DNA of 64,000 bases, taken from contig NZ_JAAKDW010000008.1 in the NCBI RefSeq assembly GCF_011038845.1, positions 1-64,000 on the forward strand, read 5' to 3'. The stretch's first letter is position 1; each line of letters opens with the position of its first letter. The notes below the pieces were generated by a model. That model saw only the letters and a program-made list of their open reading frames with translations, did no database searches and was not told the DNA's origin. Positions 26,209-35,496 of the stretch are shown piece after piece. The position numbers and the translations under genes are program-made. This stretch comes from Enterococcus sp. ZJ1622 (GTDB lineage: Bacteria > Bacillota > Bacilli > Lactobacillales > Enterococcaceae).

Positions 26209-26886
26209 ATGAAGACATTGATCCTTGTCAGCCATCCGACTATCGAAGAATCGCTGAATCAGCAGTTTTTCAAAGAGGCTTCTGCCAATCTGCCTGTTAC
26301 ATGGCATCATCTGGAGTCGCTTTATCCAGAGGGAAAGATCGAATTGGAGGCTGAATTGCAGTTATTAAGCGAACATGATCGGATCATTTTTCAATTTCCT
26401 TTTTACTGGTACAGCGCACCTGCGCATCTAAAGATGTGGCAAGACACAGTTTTAGAGCACGCAGAAGCAGCATTGAAAGGGAAAGAATTAGGGATCGTCT
26501 TATCGACTGGCGTTTCTGAAAAAGAATATCAAGCCGGCGGGAAAGAAGAGTACACACTCTCAGAATTTTTACGGCCGTATCAGCGTATTGCCCATAAATT
26601 CCAGATGACTTACTTACCGCCTTTTGTGATGGCGCAATTCATGTACCAGACACAAGAAACACGTTGGGAGAAACTCGTCGCCTATCAGCAGTACCTCACT
26701 TTAGAAGACAAGCCGTCACTGGTGCATCGGATCGAATGGTTCATCCAGCAGCTGCAGGAGAATCAGTCACTGGAACAAGCAGATCCGCAAAGGAAAAAGT
26801 ATGTCATTGATGAATTGATCGAAGCAAAAGAAAAAATTGAAGATTTGACATTCACATTACAAGAAATGAAAGGAACTTCGCTATGA
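26209..26886 (+). CDS. NAD(P)H-dependent flavodoxin-like oxidoreductase
   Basis: The 225-aa product has the flavodoxin-2 (NQO1/KefF/YwrO) fold motifs: SHPTIEESLNQ near the N-terminus and FQFPFYWYSAPAHLKMWQD near 62-80, which bind FMN. Such enzymes reduce quinones or other electrophiles. The C-terminal 60 residues are an extra charged, helical extension. I set the start at 26209, after GAAAGGAAG; the longer ORF has no ribosome binding site. It overlaps a small downstream ORF by four bases. Confidence 0.85.
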   Translation: MKTLILVSHPTIEESLNQQFFKEASANLPVTWHHLESLYPEGKIELEAELQLLSEHDRIIFQFPFYWYSAPAHLKMWQDTVLEHAEAALKGKELGIVLSTGVSEKEYQAGGKEEYTLSEFLRPYQRIAHKFQMTYLPPFVMAQFMYQTQETRWEKLVAYQQYLTLEDKPSLVHRIEWFIQQLQENQSLEQADPQRKKYVIDELIEAKEKIEDLTFTLQEMKGTSL

Positions 26887-27053
26887 CGAACGAATGGCTG
26901 CAGCAGCAATTGGAAGAACTGAGCAGACAAGCAGATTATGAAAGCCGTGCCTTGCTCTATGAGACACAAAAGCTGATAGCTGAAACCGACGAACGGATTA
27001 TCCAGCTAAAAGGCGAAATCGACGGAGAATCTTGGAACCATCGAAAATGGTGA
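26883..27053 (+). CDS. Small coiled-coil protein, function unknown (56 aa)
   Basis: The ATG overlaps the upstream stop codon (ATGA), so translation is probably coupled. The product is rich in Gln, Glu and Leu with heptad-like spacing (about residues 5-45) and ends in a His/Lys/Trp tail. It has no membrane segment or cysteine. A heterologous interaction with the flavoprotein, whose C-terminus is also helical, is possible. I do not recognise it. Confidence 0.6.
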   Translation: MTNEWLQQQLEELSRQADYESRALLYETQKLIAETDERIIQLKGEIDGESWNHRKW

Positions 27054-27167
27054 ATTTTTCGTCATAAATAACACGGGTAACAATGTGCAGAATCTCGTTT
27101 ATTTGCTACAATAAAGGTATCATGTATTGATAACGCTATTTTACATAAATAAACTGGTGGTGAAAAA

Positions 27168-28094
27168 ATGAATTATGACAATGAACGAGAAGAAAACGTC
27201 CGTATGACCCGCAGACGGCAGCAAAAACAGGAAGCTCGAAAACGATGGATGAAGATCGGGGCTGCAGCCGCAGTCTTTTTGCTGGCAGTCGGAGCTATCG
27301 CTGGACTGTACTTCCACGGGAAAAACACATCAAGTGCAAAAAGCGCAGTCACATCAGAGACAAAGACAGTGAAATCCAAAAAAACAGCAGATACAACTTC
27401 TTCCGAGACGAAACAGACAGAGTCATCGGACAAAAAAACGGAAGAAAAGGATCTGAAAACGCAGCTTGAAGCAGTCGTCACTGATTATTCGAAACAAATC
27501 GATGAGAAAACACCTGTGCTGATCGAAGAATACCAGGCAGAGATCCAAAACAATACGGACGGTGTTGCCGGCTTATCAGCGATTGCAAACCAAAAAGCAC
27601 GGGAACTTCAAGCGATATCTGATGAAGGGATCAGCAAGTTAAGATCAGCTTATCAAGCAGCAGATGACAAATCCGGTGTCGATCTGGCTACGCTGATCAA
27701 TCAGTTATCTGCGAATTATACGAACCAAGTCGCTAAAATCTCAGATATTTATCTGCGGACAAGTGCTGCTTTACAGGCAGAGACAGCCAGCAGCCAATCG
27801 GTATCTGAAACGACAGAACCATCAGAAACAGCAGAAACTACTGGATCGACTACAGCAAGCGAGACCCAAACCTCATCCAGCCAGTATGGCGAATATGCAG
27901 GAAGCGCCTCGGCAAACGAGACAACAGCTAGCAGTCAAAGCACGCAAGGAGCTTCGACTGTTGTTCTGGCAGGAGAAGGACCCAATCAGATTGCGCAACG
28001 GACAGGTGTGCCAGTAGAGACGATCTTGGCGCTGAATGGGATGAGCATGGATGATTATTTCTTGACACCCGGTGAAGTGTTGAAATTGAATTAG
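27168..28094 (+). CDS. Membrane-anchored LysM protein
   Basis: The 308-aa protein has a short basic cytoplasmic tail (RRRQQKQEARKR), one membrane helix (about 28-48) and a Thr/Ser/Lys-rich stretch. An extracellular helical region (about 95-205) and a low-complexity Ser/Thr/Glu linker follow, then a C-terminal LysM-like motif (about 262-308: GPNQIAQRTGVPVETILALN). The topology places LysM outside the membrane, where it would bind peptidoglycan. No catalytic domain is visible. It may tether the membrane to the wall. GGTGG precedes the ATG. Confidence 0.82.
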   Translation: MNYDNEREENVRMTRRRQQKQEARKRWMKIGAAAAVFLLAVGAIAGLYFHGKNTSSAKSAVTSETKTVKSKKTADTTSSETKQTESSDKKTEEKDLKTQLEAVVTDYSKQIDEKTPVLIEEYQAEIQNNTDGVAGLSAIANQKARELQAISDEGISKLRSAYQAADDKSGVDLATLINQLSANYTNQVAKISDIYLRTSAALQAETASSQSVSETTEPSETAETTGSTTASETQTSSSQYGEYAGSASANETTASSQSTQGASTVVLAGEGPNQIAQRTGVPVETILALNGMSMDDYFLTPGEVLKLN

Positions 28095-28106
28095 TATAAA
28101 AGCAAA

Positions 28107-28157
28107 AAATCTGAAATGAAGATTCGATCTCAAATCTTCATTCCAGATTTTTTTATT
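28107..28157. terminator. Bidirectional terminator between convergent genes
   Basis: AAATCTGAAATGAAGATT (28107-28124) pairs with AATCTTCATTCCAGATTT (28133-28150), with T tracts in both directions. It serves the LysM protein gene and the opposing permease. Confidence 0.85.
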
Positions 28158-29526
28158 TTCTTTGCATTCTACGTTCCCGAAGAAAATAATGGAGCGTCAT
28201 ATAAAGTAAAAAGACGAACCCGATCAGTAACGAGATCCTTGTTTCTGGATTGATGAACATAAAGACAAGGACGACTGCTAAGAATGCTAAAGTCAGATAA
28301 TTCGTATAAGGAGAAAGCGGCATTTTGAAAGGATGCTTCGCCATCTTCTCTTCATGAGCCTTTTTGAACCGTATCTCACTGAGTAAGATCACAATCCATG
28401 GAACCATTCCCGGCAGGATACTCGAACTGTACACAAATACGAAGATATTCTCGAAATGATCGAAAAACAGCGGCAAAAGGTAATTCAGAACCAGACCAAT
28501 AAAAATCCCGCCAGAAATCGCAACGACCGGATAGAAGGGAACCCCATGTCGCGAAAGCTTGAGGAATTTTTTGGACATCTTTCCGCTCACCGCCAGTGTA
28601 TAGATCATCCTGCTTGCGCTAAATATACCAGAATTGCATCCTGACAAAGCTGCTGTGATCACAACGAAATTGATGAGCCCTGCGGCAAATGTGATCCCTA
28701 TCTTAGAAAAGGTTTGGACGAAGGGAGAGCCGATTTCTCCTAGCTGATCCCATGGATAAATGCTGACAATAATAAAAATTGCACCGATATAAAAGATCAG
28801 GATTCGTCCAATCGTCGACTGAACCGCTTCGACGATCGTCTTTTTCGGATTTTCCGCTTCGCCAGCTGTCATCCCAATCAGTTCGATGCCTTGATAAGAA
28901 GCGACCACGATTGACAACGCAAAGAAAAATCCTTTGATCCCGCCAGTAAAGAAGCCACCATTCTTCCACAGATTTGAAATCCCTACTGCCTGACCATGAT
29001 TGCCGAATCCAAATAGAATCACACCGAGACCTGCAATGATCATTAAAACAATCGTCACGACTTTGATGATCGAAAACCAGTATTCCAGTTCCCCGAATGC
29101 TTTCACCGAGACAAGGTTTGCCAGCATCAAAAAGAGAACGACAATGACACCAGGGATAACAGCAGGCAAATCAGGCCACCAGTAATTCATATAGGAACCA
29201 ACTGCGATCACCTCACTGATTCCCACGACAACATATTGAAAGACATTGCTCCAAGCCGTCAGATAACCAACGACTGGATGGAGATATTCGCTCGCATAGT
29301 TGGCGAACGAACCTGTCGAAGGATCAATATAAAGCATCTCACCCAAAGCCCGCATAATCAGATATAAAAAGAAACCTGCGATTGCGTACGCTACCATGAC
29401 AGAAGGCCCTGTCCAGCGTATGGTAGAAGAAGCACCCATGAATAATCCAACGCCGATGGTACCGCCCAGAGCGATCATCTGGATGTGGCGTGCGCTAAGA
29501 CTTCGGTTCAATTTTTTTTCTTCCAT
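28153..29526 (-). CDS. Amino-acid permease (APC superfamily, AAT family)
   Basis: The 457-aa protein has 12 predicted membrane segments and the AAT signature at its start (RHIQMIALGGTIGVGLFMG, about 13-31), followed by MRALGEM. SYQGIELIGMTAGEAENP near 208-225 is the family's second consensus. Members move amino acids by proton symport; Lys/Arg, aromatic or D-Ala/Gly specificity cannot be told from motifs. A CodY-like box lies at 29642-29656 in its upstream region, in keeping with amino-acid control. Confidence 0.9.
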   Translation of the reverse strand: MEEKKLNRSLSARHIQMIALGGTIGVGLFMGASSTIRWTGPSVMVAYAIAGFFLYLIMRALGEMLYIDPSTGSFANYASEYLHPVVGYLTAWSNVFQYVVVGISEVIAVGSYMNYWWPDLPAVIPGVIVVLFLMLANLVSVKAFGELEYWFSIIKVVTIVLMIIAGLGVILFGFGNHGQAVGISNLWKNGGFFTGGIKGFFFALSIVVASYQGIELIGMTAGEAENPKKTIVEAVQSTIGRILIFYIGAIFIIVSIYPWDQLGEIGSPFVQTFSKIGITFAAGLINFVVITAALSGCNSGIFSASRMIYTLAVSGKMSKKFLKLSRHGVPFYPVVAISGGIFIGLVLNYLLPLFFDHFENIFVFVYSSSILPGMVPWIVILLSEIRFKKAHEEKMAKHPFKMPLSPYTNYLTLAFLAVVLVFMFINPETRISLLIGFVFLLYMTLHYFLRERRMQRK

Positions 29527-29641
29527 CTAAAAACTCCTTTCTTCATGAGCTAAGAGATAAAAATTAGACAAAAAATAGCTGGCTCAACGAAAAAGCAGCA
29601 AGCAATTTCTTTCTTTTTTGTCTCAATGAACTCTTGATGTG

Positions 29642-29656
29642 ATTCTACAGAAAATT
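29642..29656 (-). promoter_or_regulatory. CodY-like box upstream of the amino-acid permease
   Basis: On the minus strand AATTTTCTGTAGAAT matches 12 of 15 positions of the CodY consensus AATTTTCWGAAAATT. It overlaps TAGAAT, a possible -10. It lies about 115 bases before the permease ATG. Confidence 0.45.
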
Positions 29657-29702
29657 TTCATAAAATGCGAGGGGATATTTAAAAGATTTTTTAAGCTAAC
29701 AC

Positions 29703-29761
29703 TTGAAAATGCTTTCCTTTTTAGTTAAACTGTAGTTAAATAAAAAGTTAGGTAAACCTAA
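29703..29761 (+). promoter_or_regulatory. Promoter and Mn-repressor operator of efaCBA
   Basis: TTGAAA (29703-29708) and TAAACT (29726-29731) are 17 bases apart. Downstream, TTAGGTAAACCTAA (29748-29761) is a perfect palindrome of the kind bound by DtxR/MntR-family manganese repressors (EfaR, ScaR). It lies just after the start site, so a Mn-loaded repressor would block transcription. Confidence 0.75.
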
Positions 29762-29774
29762 AAAGGAGTGAAAC

Positions 29775-30518
29775 ATGATAGACACAACAATAAAAATCCA
29801 GCATCTTTCAGCGGCTTATCAAGGGAAAACAGCCTTGAAAGATATTGATGTAGCCATAAAACCGCAAAATATCACTGGGATCATCGGCCCGAATGGTGCA
29901 GGAAAGTCGACATTTATGAAAGCTTTACTAGGATTGGTACCGAATACTTCCGGCGAAATCGTCTTTGGCGGAAAAGCAATCCGCGAAGTACGAAAAAAGA
30001 TCGCCTATGTTGAGCAGCGAAGTGAGCTAGATCTGTCATTTCCAATCGATGTGTTCGGCGTGGTCCTGTTAGGTACCTATCCTTCATTGCGTCTGGGACA
30101 ACGACCAGGAAAAAAGGAAAAGGAACATGCAATTCAAGCTCTGGAAAAAGTTGGGATGTCCAATTATGCGAAGAGACAGATCAGCGAGCTTTCAGGCGGT
30201 CAGCTTCAGCGTGTCTTTATTGCTCGGGCGCTAGCGCAAGGAGCAGAATGGATTTTTCTGGATGAGCCTTTCGTAGGGATCGATGCGGTGAGTGAAAAGA
30301 AAATCTTTTCGATCCTGAAAGAACTGAAAGAAGAAGGAAAAACGCTGCTGATCGTCCACCATGATTTGCATAAGGTAGAAGCCTATTTCGATGAAGTGAT
30401 TTTGCTGAATCAGGAATTGATCGCAGCAGGACCGGTTTCAGAGATATTTACCGCAGAAAATCTGCAGCGGGCATATGGTGAGATCATCAGCCAGCTGAAA
30501 GGAGCGGAAAACAAATGA
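29775..30518 (+). CDS. efaC: Manganese ABC transporter, ATP-binding protein
   Basis: The 247-aa ATPase has Walker A GPNGAGKST (38-46), the signature LSGGQLQR, Walker B WIFLDEPF and a switch histidine in VHHDLH. It powers the EfaCBA metal importer encoded by the next two genes. AAAGGAGTG precedes the ATG, and the gene overlaps efaB by four bases. The operator just upstream supports control by manganese. Confidence 0.94.
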   Translation: MIDTTIKIQHLSAAYQGKTALKDIDVAIKPQNITGIIGPNGAGKSTFMKALLGLVPNTSGEIVFGGKAIREVRKKIAYVEQRSELDLSFPIDVFGVVLLGTYPSLRLGQRPGKKEKEHAIQALEKVGMSNYAKRQISELSGGQLQRVFIARALAQGAEWIFLDEPFVGIDAVSEKKIFSILKELKEEGKTLLIVHHDLHKVEAYFDEVILLNQELIAAGPVSEIFTAENLQRAYGEIISQLKGAENK

Positions 30519-31354
30519 TCCATTCATTTATAGAAGGAATCATGAATTACCAGTTTTTGCAATATGCCCTCATCACCTCCATATTGGTCGGGATTGCTTC
30601 AGGAGTCATCGGTTCTTTTATTATTTTGCGGGGGATGTCTCTGATGGGGGATGCGATCTCCCACGCGGTACTGCCTGGTGTAGCGATTTCTTATATGTTC
30701 GGGTTCAGCTACATTTTCGGGGCAACGATTTTCGGGATGCTGACTGCAGGAATCATCGGGTTCGTCACGCAACGCAGCCGATTGAAGAATGATACAGCAA
30801 TCGGGATCGTCTTCAGTTCGTTTTTTGCATTGGGGATCATCTTGATCTCTTTTGCGCAGAGTGCGACTGACCTGTACCATATTTTATTTGGAAATGTGCT
30901 GGCTGTCCGAGAAAGCGACTTATTGCTGACAGCCGTGATCAGCGGCATCGTCTTGCTCTTTGTCTTCTTATTCTATAAAGAGCTGAAAATCACTTCATTC
31001 GACCCGATGATGGCAAAAGCATATGGGTTGAACACGGGATTGATCCATTATTTACTGATGTTCTTTTTGACATTAGTAGCAGTGGTCAGTCTGCAGACAG
31101 TCGGGACGATCTTAGTGATCGCTATGCTGATCACACCAGCTGCAACAGCCTATCTTCTCACCAATCATCTAGCAAAAATGATTGCTTTGTCTGCAACGAT
31201 TGGTGTCATGAGTGCGGTGGTCGGCGTGTTTTTCAGCTACAGCTATAATTGGCCATCAGGAGCCACGATCGTCTTAGCTTGTGCGGTATTTTTCGTCCTG
31301 GCATTTTTATTCTCGCCATCAAAAGGAATCTTATTTCAGAAAAGGAGCAACTAA
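30515..31354 (+). CDS. efaB: Manganese ABC transporter, permease
   Basis: The 279-aa protein of the ABC-3 (ZnuB/MntB) family has about eight membrane helices. Conserved features are GSFIILRGMSLMGDAISHAVLPG near 30-50, with the family's histidine, and the late TVGTILVIAMLITPAATAYL segment. It forms the channel with EfaC. Both ends are tightly coupled: ATGA with efaC, and efaA starts directly after the stop codon. Confidence 0.94.
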   Translation: MIHSFIEGIMNYQFLQYALITSILVGIASGVIGSFIILRGMSLMGDAISHAVLPGVAISYMFGFSYIFGATIFGMLTAGIIGFVTQRSRLKNDTAIGIVFSSFFALGIILISFAQSATDLYHILFGNVLAVRESDLLLTAVISGIVLLFVFLFYKELKITSFDPMMAKAYGLNTGLIHYLLMFFLTLVAVVSLQTVGTILVIAMLITPAATAYLLTNHLAKMIALSATIGVMSAVVGVFFSYSYNWPSGATIVLACAVFFVLAFLFSPSKGILFQKRSN

Positions 31355-32281
31355 ATGAAGAAATATAAATGGCTATTTTTGTTCACGATCGTCGGGGCTT
31401 TTTTCTTAGCCGGATGCGGTCAATCAAAGAAAGAAAACAAGCTTTCAGTAGTCGCGACCAATTCTATTTTGGCGGATATGGCTAAAGAAGTCGGAAAAGA
31501 GCATGTTAAGATCCACAGTATCGTGCCAGTAGGAACAGATCCTCATGAGTATGAGGTGCTACCGGAAGACATCCGAAAGGCAAGCGATGCGGATGTGATC
31601 TTGTATAACGGGTTGAATCTCGAAACAGGAAACAGCTGGTTTACGAATTTGATGGATACTGCTAAGAAAGAAGAAGGAAAAGACTACTTTGCTGTGAGTA
31701 CCAATGTCGAACCGCTTTATCTATCGAATGACAAGAAGAAAACACAAGCAGATCCTCATGCCTGGCTAGACCTGTCGAACGGAATCGAATATGTGAAAGA
31801 AATTTCAAGGATTTTTTCTGAAAAAGATCAAAAACACGCAGAAGATTACAAAAAAAATGCAGAAACATACATGGAGAAGCTGCAGTCGCTAGACGAACAG
31901 GCAAAAGAAAAATTCCAGACGATCGAAGAAAGTAAGAAGCTGTTGGTCACAAGCGAAGGAGCATTCAAGTACTTCTCAAAAGCATATGACCTTCCCGCTG
32001 CGTATATTTGGGAAATCAATACAGAAAGCCAAGGGACACCAGATCAGATGAAGTCGATCGTGAATCAAGTAAGAGAATCAGCAGTTCCGGTCTTATTCGT
32101 CGAAACAAGTGTCGATGCCAGAAGCATGGAGCGTGTAGCCAAAGAAACAGGCTTAAGCATCTATGATAAGCTATTCACAGATTCGATCGCAAAAAAAGGA
32201 GAGACTGGAGACTCCTATTATCAAATGATGAAGTGGAACATCGAGACGATCCATAAAGGACTTTCGCAGAATACAGATTAG
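31355..32281 (+). CDS. efaA: Manganese-binding lipoprotein (EfaA)
   Basis: The 308-aa lipoprotein has a signal peptide ending in the lipobox LAGC (Cys21). It carries the four class A-I metal ligands in their usual contexts: His64 in DPHEYE, His135 in DPHAWLD, Glu201 in TSEGAF and Asp276 in FTDSIA. This His-His-Glu-Asp set is typical of Mn-selective PsaA/MntC/EfaA proteins; zinc-specific relatives usually have a His-rich loop, absent here. EfaA is a known enterococcal antigen linked to endocarditis. A terminator follows. Confidence 0.94.
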   Translation: MKKYKWLFLFTIVGAFFLAGCGQSKKENKLSVVATNSILADMAKEVGKEHVKIHSIVPVGTDPHEYEVLPEDIRKASDADVILYNGLNLETGNSWFTNLMDTAKKEEGKDYFAVSTNVEPLYLSNDKKKTQADPHAWLDLSNGIEYVKEISRIFSEKDQKHAEDYKKNAETYMEKLQSLDEQAKEKFQTIEESKKLLVTSEGAFKYFSKAYDLPAAYIWEINTESQGTPDQMKSIVNQVRESAVPVLFVETSVDARSMERVAKETGLSIYDKLFTDSIAKKGETGDSYYQMMKWNIETIHKGLSQNTD

Positions 32282-32285
32282 CAAG

Positions 32286-32331
32286 AAATGCAGAAGACTT
32301 GGCTGTGAAGCCGATTTTCTGCATTTTTTTT
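32286..32331 (+). terminator. Terminator after efaCBA
   Basis: AAATGCAGAA pairs with TTCTGCATTT, with an inner GGCT/AGCC hairpin, followed by a T tract. Confidence 0.85.
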
Positions 32332-32430
32332 GAGAAAAACAAGGAGAAATTTCACTTGTTTTTTTAGCATACGGATATCCTTTTTCGTTAAATTCCGTTA
32401 TAGTTAAAGGAAAGAAAGGAAGGTGACGCT

Positions 32431-33195
32431 ATGAATTTTACACGTAAAGATAAACAGATAATCAAAGAAGCACTCTTCGACCAGATCGATCAGCAAATGA
32501 ACGCAGATAAGGATCAGGACCTTCAATTTCTTGAAACGGAGATGGCTGGATTATTCATAGCAAATCAGAAAGAAAATGAAACACAGCAAGAGCCGCCGCT
32601 AGAAGAACGTTATCCGGGAAAATGGCTGTTTGACGAATTTCAGCCGTTAGATGAAGAAACGGGTATCGGCTATTTTGTCTTTCTTTCTTCAGTCGGATTT
32701 GTCCCCGGCGTGTTAGTCAAACAAGGCAATGAAACCAAAATGAATGCGTGGCCTGCTTTATTTTCAGAAATCGGCGCAGAAGGAGTCATCAAAAAAATCC
32801 AATCTGCTTACTATAAAAGTGCATTTATCGCTAACAGCAAATTAATGAATTTATTCTATAATCGACTCGTACTGATCGCACGGCCCGGTAAGATCCCGCA
32901 AACCTTTACTTATTTCCAGCAAAAAAATCTATACGAAGAAGTGCTGTATTCACGGGATATTTCTGAATTTCCGCCAAAGGAGCAGATGCGCCTGCATGAG
33001 CTTCTCCATACCAAACCGGTGTCACTTAATTTCTTCAACGCACTGGATGATCAGAGAAAACTGATCTCCACCAACTACTGGGAAGTATTCGCCGCAAGAA
33101 AACGATGGATGGAAGAAAAGAACATCACCGACCAGCAGATCCAGTTTGTACAACTCAAAAAAGAAAAATTATATTATGGAGTATACAGTCGCTAA
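32431..33195 (+). CDS. Protein of unknown function (254 aa)
   Basis: I do not recognise this protein. It is soluble, with an acidic, Gln-rich N-terminal helical part (about 1-60) and a mixed globular region with conserved-looking aromatic patches (GYFVFLSSVGFVPGVLVK near 79-96; SAFIANSKLMNLFYNRLVLIARPG, split near 130-155). I see no membrane segment, signal peptide or metal motif. AAAGGAAGGTGA precedes the ATG. It lies 22 bases upstream of queG and may be cotranscribed with it. Confidence 0.75.
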   Translation: MNFTRKDKQIIKEALFDQIDQQMNADKDQDLQFLETEMAGLFIANQKENETQQEPPLEERYPGKWLFDEFQPLDEETGIGYFVFLSSVGFVPGVLVKQGNETKMNAWPALFSEIGAEGVIKKIQSAYYKSAFIANSKLMNLFYNRLVLIARPGKIPQTFTYFQQKNLYEEVLYSRDISEFPPKEQMRLHELLHTKPVSLNFFNALDDQRKLISTNYWEVFAARKRWMEEKNITDQQIQFVQLKKEKLYYGVYSR

Positions 33196-33217
33196 CAATA
33201 GGAACAGGTGAGAAAAG

Positions 33218-34381
33218 ATGACATTAAAAGAAGAGATCATTCAGGAAAGCAAGCGTTTGGGCATCGATAAGATCGGCTTCACTACTGCTGAACCTTTTGA
33301 CTACCTGAAAGAGTCATTAGAAGAGCAAAAAGCTGCTGGACATACTTCTGGATTTGAACATCCCGTGATCGAGGAACGAATCTATCCAGAAAAAACGTTT
33401 GATGAGCCGAAATCGATCATCTCGATCGCATTGGCCTATCCGACAAAAATCCATCAGGAGATCCCGAAAGATGAGAAACGTGGACAATTTGCCCGTGCTT
33501 CTTGGGGAATCGATTACCACGATATTTTACGGGATCGTTTGAATCGGCTGATCGGATTCATCCAAACGAGAGCAGCATACTGGCAGCAGGAAGAAGAATG
33601 GCGTTTCGCGCCTCAAGTAGATACAGGAGAGCTGATCGATACCGCAGTAGCCCAGAGAGCAGGACTGGGTTTTATCGGAAGAAACGGACTGCTCATCACC
33701 GAAGAATTCGGGTCCTTCGTTTATTTGGGCGAAATCATCACGAATATCGTCTTCGAACCGGACAAACCCGGGGAGTTCGGCTGTGGTGACTGCACTCGAT
33801 GCGTGACTGCCTGCCCGACTAAAGCATTATTGGGGGACGGACGGATGAACGCCCAGCGCTGTTTATCCTATCAGACGCAAACCAAGGGCCTGATGCCGGA
33901 AGAATACAGGAAGAAGATGCGAAATGTCGTGTATGGCTGTGATATCTGTCAGCTAGTTTGTCCTTATAACCAAGGCAAAGACTTTCATTTTCATGAAGAG
34001 ATGGAGCCAAAAGCTGATGAAGTCTATCCTAAATTAAAGCCGATGCTTTCGATGTCAAATAAAGAGTTCAAGCAGCAGTTTGGACATCTGGCAGGTTCTT
34101 GGAGAGGGAAAAAACCGCTGCAGCGTAACGCACTGATAGCCTTGGCGAATTTGGGCGATCGCAGTGCATTGCCGGAAATAGAAGAATGCCTGACAGATAT
34201 CCGCCCAGTGATCCGTGGAACAGCGGCATGGGCAATTGGCCGTTTAGGAACGAAAGAGCCTGAAAAATGGCAAGCGGTATTAACTGATTCGTTAGAAAAA
34301 GAAACAGAAGAGGAAGTCAGAGAGGAATTGCAGCAGGCAATGCAGATGCTGCAAACGAAAAACAGACGTAAAAACAAGTGA
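33218..34381 (+). CDS. queG: Epoxyqueuosine reductase
   Basis: QueG performs the last step of queuosine tRNA modification, reducing epoxyqueuosine with a cobalamin and two 4Fe-4S clusters. The 387-aa protein has a cobalamin-binding N-terminal half and two ferredoxin motifs (Cys189, 192, 195, 199 and Cys241, 244, 248). A C-terminal HEAT-like repeat region (about 290-380) binds tRNA. Other queuosine genes are not in the window. AACAGGTGAG precedes the ATG. Confidence 0.95.
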   Translation: MTLKEEIIQESKRLGIDKIGFTTAEPFDYLKESLEEQKAAGHTSGFEHPVIEERIYPEKTFDEPKSIISIALAYPTKIHQEIPKDEKRGQFARASWGIDYHDILRDRLNRLIGFIQTRAAYWQQEEEWRFAPQVDTGELIDTAVAQRAGLGFIGRNGLLITEEFGSFVYLGEIITNIVFEPDKPGEFGCGDCTRCVTACPTKALLGDGRMNAQRCLSYQTQTKGLMPEEYRKKMRNVVYGCDICQLVCPYNQGKDFHFHEEMEPKADEVYPKLKPMLSMSNKEFKQQFGHLAGSWRGKKPLQRNALIALANLGDRSALPEIEECLTDIRPVIRGTAAWAIGRLGTKEPEKWQAVLTDSLEKETEEEVREELQQAMQMLQTKNRRKNK

Positions 34382-34757
34382 TATCTTTCATGGTTTCAAA
34401 TATTTGTCCAGTAATTGTTGTAACAATTACTGGTTTTTTTTTATTTTTTACACTTTTTTAATAAATTATGAGAGAAATAAATAAAAAAAATCGAGTTTTT
34501 TTACAAGAAATGAGGAGAAATATTACAAAAACACATGTTTTTCATGGAATATAAAAAAACGTGAAAAATCGTTTCCTTTGTTGATTTCATTAGGTTCTAC
34601 GACTTTAGTCTGATTTTTTATCCGTCTCAAATGTTACAAATATTAAATAATGCGTCATTTTGTCATCAAATGTCATACTTCTTTTACCTATGAAATATTT
34701 CTAGATGATAAAGTTAATGACGTTGAAAGAAAACATGAGAACATAAAGGAGCTTACT
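34382..34757 (+). other. Gene-free AT-rich region before the LysM/Apf gene
   Basis: After the queG terminator the stretch is very AT-rich, with many A and T runs. I found no convincing -35/-10 pair, no ORF with a ribosome binding site before 34740, and no known riboswitch. It presumably holds the promoter and a long leader for the secreted LysM protein. Confidence 0.5.
34408..34448 (+). terminator. Terminator after queG
   Basis: CCAGTAATTGTT pairs with AACAATTACTGG, followed by a long T tract. Confidence 0.92.
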
Positions 34758-35357
34758 ATGAATTCAATTAAAAAAATCGTTTTAGGAACAACTTTTGCTG
34801 CTGGTGCCACTGCAATGTTTGTAGGAACTACAGATGCTCACGCTGATGAAGTATATACTATCCAATCAGGTGATTCATTATCTAAGATCTCACAAAAATT
34901 TGCAGGCGACAATTCATTGATTCAAGCAATTGCTGAAAAAAATTCAATTGCAGACATCAACCGCATTTTTGTTGGCGAACAATTAACGATCCCAACTTCA
35001 AGCGAAGCTTCAGCACCTGCACAAAGCACAACAGCAACTGAAACAGCAACGAACGAACATACATACGTTGCCCCAGTTGAAACAGTTGAAGTAGCACCTG
35101 CTGCCCCAGCTGCTGCAACAGCAACAACTCCAAGTACGACTAATTCAGCAAAAGAATGGATCGCACAAAAAGAATCAAGCGGTTCTTACACAGCAACAAA
35201 CGGACGCTACATCGGCCGTTACCAATTAGACGCTTCATACTTGAACGGCGACTATTCAGCTGCAAACCAAGAACGCGTAGCAGATCAATATGTAACATCT
35301 CGTTATGGTTCATGGGACGCTGCTAAAACATTCTGGTTAGCAAACGGCTGGTACTAA
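34758..35357 (+). CDS. Secreted LysM protein with Apf/lysozyme-like C-terminal domain
   Basis: The 199-aa preprotein has a signal peptide cleaved near DAHA-DEV (about residue 30) and one LysM domain (about 31-78: YTIQSGDSLSKISQKF). An Ala/Thr/Pro-rich linker follows. The C-terminal domain (about 133-199) has AKEWIAQKESSGSY and YIGRYQLD, typical of aggregation-promoting factors and Rpf-like lysozyme folds; the Glu in QKESSGS is the likely catalytic residue. It would act on peptidoglycan at the surface. AAAGGAG precedes the ATG at 34758. Codon use favours A-ending and simple codons, as in highly expressed genes. Confidence 0.88.
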   Translation: MNSIKKIVLGTTFAAGATAMFVGTTDAHADEVYTIQSGDSLSKISQKFAGDNSLIQAIAEKNSIADINRIFVGEQLTIPTSSEASAPAQSTTATETATNEHTYVAPVETVEVAPAAPAAATATTPSTTNSAKEWIAQKESSGSYTATNGRYIGRYQLDASYLNGDYSAANQERVADQYVTSRYGSWDAAKTFWLANGWY

Positions 35358-35383
35358 GCCGATTGTCATCCATCATCATTATT

Positions 35384-35418
35384 CCGGGAGAACTGTTATC
35401 GGTTCTCTCGGTTTTTTT
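35384..35418 (+). terminator. Terminator after the LysM/Apf gene
   Basis: CCGGGAGAAC pairs with GGTTCTCTCGG, followed by seven T. Confidence 0.9.
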
Positions 35419-35496
35419 GTGTTCTTTTTGTCCGAAACTCCCCAAATGAAACATAAATAGTCGTAAAGAAGAGACTGGATAAGTTATAATAAGAAA

